NCBI GenBank assembly: GCA_017959195.1
Contig: JAGDBE010000112.1
Location: 1-6,223, forward strand
Direction of reading: 5' to 3'
Source: Clostridia bacterium
Lineage (GTDB): Bacteria; Bacillota; Clostridia; Oscillospirales; CAG-382
Length of the DNA: 6,223 nucleotides
The notes below the pieces were generated by a model that saw nothing but the letters and a program-made list of their open reading frames with translations, made no database searches and was not told the DNA's origin. Positions 5,749-6,223 of this stretch are shown here, in pieces. How positions within the stretch are numbered: the first letter of the stretch is position 1; every line of letters starts with the position of its first letter. Both the position numbers and the translations under genes were made by a program.

Positions 5749-6063
5749 TTGTCCGACGTATCAAGCGAAAGAATAAAGGAACTGCTGAGCAACCCGGAAA
5801 ACCTGAATCTCATCGCAAGCATTGCGGGCGGTCTTTCGGGAAAAAAGAACGAAAATGCGCCCGATGAAAGCAAAGCCGTTTTTCAGGCGGCGGAAGAAGA
5901 GCTTCCGCCTGCAAAAACTACTTCCGCAATTACCGATAAAAGAATCGCGCTGCTCAACGCAATAAAGCCTTACGTAAGCGAGCGCAAAAGGGAACGCGTA
6001 GAAGGGCTTGTAAAGGCGATAAGCATTGCGGGGCTCATAAGCAATTACCGGGATTATTTTTGA
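5749..6063 (+). CDS. Unknown small protein, second gene of the plus-strand cluster
   Basis: Starting at TTG (5749-5751) gives 104 residues. This start has an AAAGGGTG ribosome site (5735-5742) at normal spacing. An in-frame GTG at 5740 would add three residues but overlaps that same site. An N-terminal helix (about 5-30, ending in a small-residue run LIASIAGGLSG) leads to a polar, Ala/Glu/Pro-rich linker (about 32-60). A C-terminal region follows (RIALLNAIKPYVSERKRERV, about 65-84) and then a hydrophobic helix ending NYRDYF. The C-terminal pattern, a LLNAIKPYV-type helix, a basic turn and another helix, recalls short uncharacterised proteins common in Clostridia, but no function is known to me. 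No signal peptide, membrane segment or cysteine is seen. It probably belongs to one transcript with the genes on either side (gaps of 16 and 18 nt). Confidence 0.82.
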   Translation: MSDVSSERIKELLSNPENLNLIASIAGGLSGKKNENAPDESKAVFQAAEEELPPAKTTSAITDKRIALLNAIKPYVSERKRERVEGLVKAISIAGLISNYRDYF

Positions 6064-6081
6064 TTTTTGGAGTGGTCATAT

Positions 6082-6223
6082 ATGTATTCGAGAAACTATA
6101 ATGCAAACGCGTCCGACGGCACGGTAAGGGCTTTTGAAAACGCCTTTGCAAAGGAAGAATTCTTAAAAAAATGCGCGACTGGCAGGATAAGCGGCGAAGA
6201 TAGCGGAAATCTGCCCGAAAACA
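6082..6223 (+). CDS. Unknown protein, third gene of the plus-strand cluster (cut by window end)
   Basis: The ATG at 6082-6084 has a GGAG ribosome site 9 nt upstream and begins 18 nt after the previous stop. The frame stays open for 47 codons to the window edge. The visible part starts MYSRNYNANASDG, continues with a charged helix (TVRAFENAFAKEEFLKKCA) and then becomes Gly/Ser/Asn-rich, suggesting a disordered stretch. There is no signal peptide. The family was not recognised and the full length is unknown. Confidence 0.72.
   Translation, partial: MYSRNYNANASDGTVRAFENAFAKEEFLKKCATGRISGEDSGNLPEN

Noticed and set aside
5321..5764. A 147-codon minus-strand frame covering the divergent promoter region and the first small gene
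   Set aside because: It overlaps the YfcE-like gene start and the well-supported 82-residue plus-strand gene. It would remove both promoters, and its serine/phenylalanine-rich product looks like an antisense translation.
1..6223. Frequent TTTCGG/CCGAAA words throughout the window as a possible repeat or uptake sequence
   Set aside because: They occur inside coding regions at irregular spacing and follow from common codons for Phe-Gly, Ser-Glu and Pro-Lys in this genome.

Overview
The window looks like a chromosomal stretch from an anaerobic Clostridia-type Firmicute. The reasons are Firmicute-style Shine-Dalgarno sequences (AGGAG/AAGG types), a MazF very close to Bacillus subtilis EndoA/NdoA, a rhodanese-free ThiI of the Bacillus/Clostridium type, a two-domain CinA, and moderate GC. 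No mobile element, CRISPR array, tRNA or rRNA gene was seen. The species cannot be named from the sequence.

Layout. Positions 1-73 hold the last codons of a plus-strand membrane protein. It converges on a minus-strand mazF toxin gene (108-482), and the two share a bidirectional terminator at 76-108. mazF lies apart from the genes upstream: a terminator (638-663) ends the preceding minus-strand operon, and a candidate promoter for mazF (553-582) sits inside a 10+10 bp inverted repeat. No antitoxin gene is visible.

From 5397 down to 669 runs a tightly packed minus-strand operon: a YfcE-type metallophosphoesterase, a 175-residue two-helix membrane protein of unknown function, thiI (tRNA 4-thiouridine/thiamine sulfur transfer), cinA (ADP-ribose pyrophosphatase-type domain plus nicotinamide-nucleotide amidase), and a Methyltransf_32-family SAM-dependent methyltransferase. 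Gaps are 11, 12, 54 and 26 nt. The mix suggests housekeeping tRNA modification, nucleotide or cofactor clean-up and one uncharacterised methyltransferase. A shared pathway is not demonstrated.

An 86-bp divergent promoter region (5398-5483) separates this operon from a plus-strand run of three short, closely spaced genes of unknown function (82 aa, about 104 aa, and one cut by the window end). This run is the least explained part of the window. Its upstream region carries CATACAAT, which matches the -10 element of sporulation sigma-E promoters, but no matching -35 was found. These small genes, the inverted repeat at the mazF promoter and the unknown membrane protein are the best candidates for something undescribed. 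Nothing here amounts to a clearly novel system.
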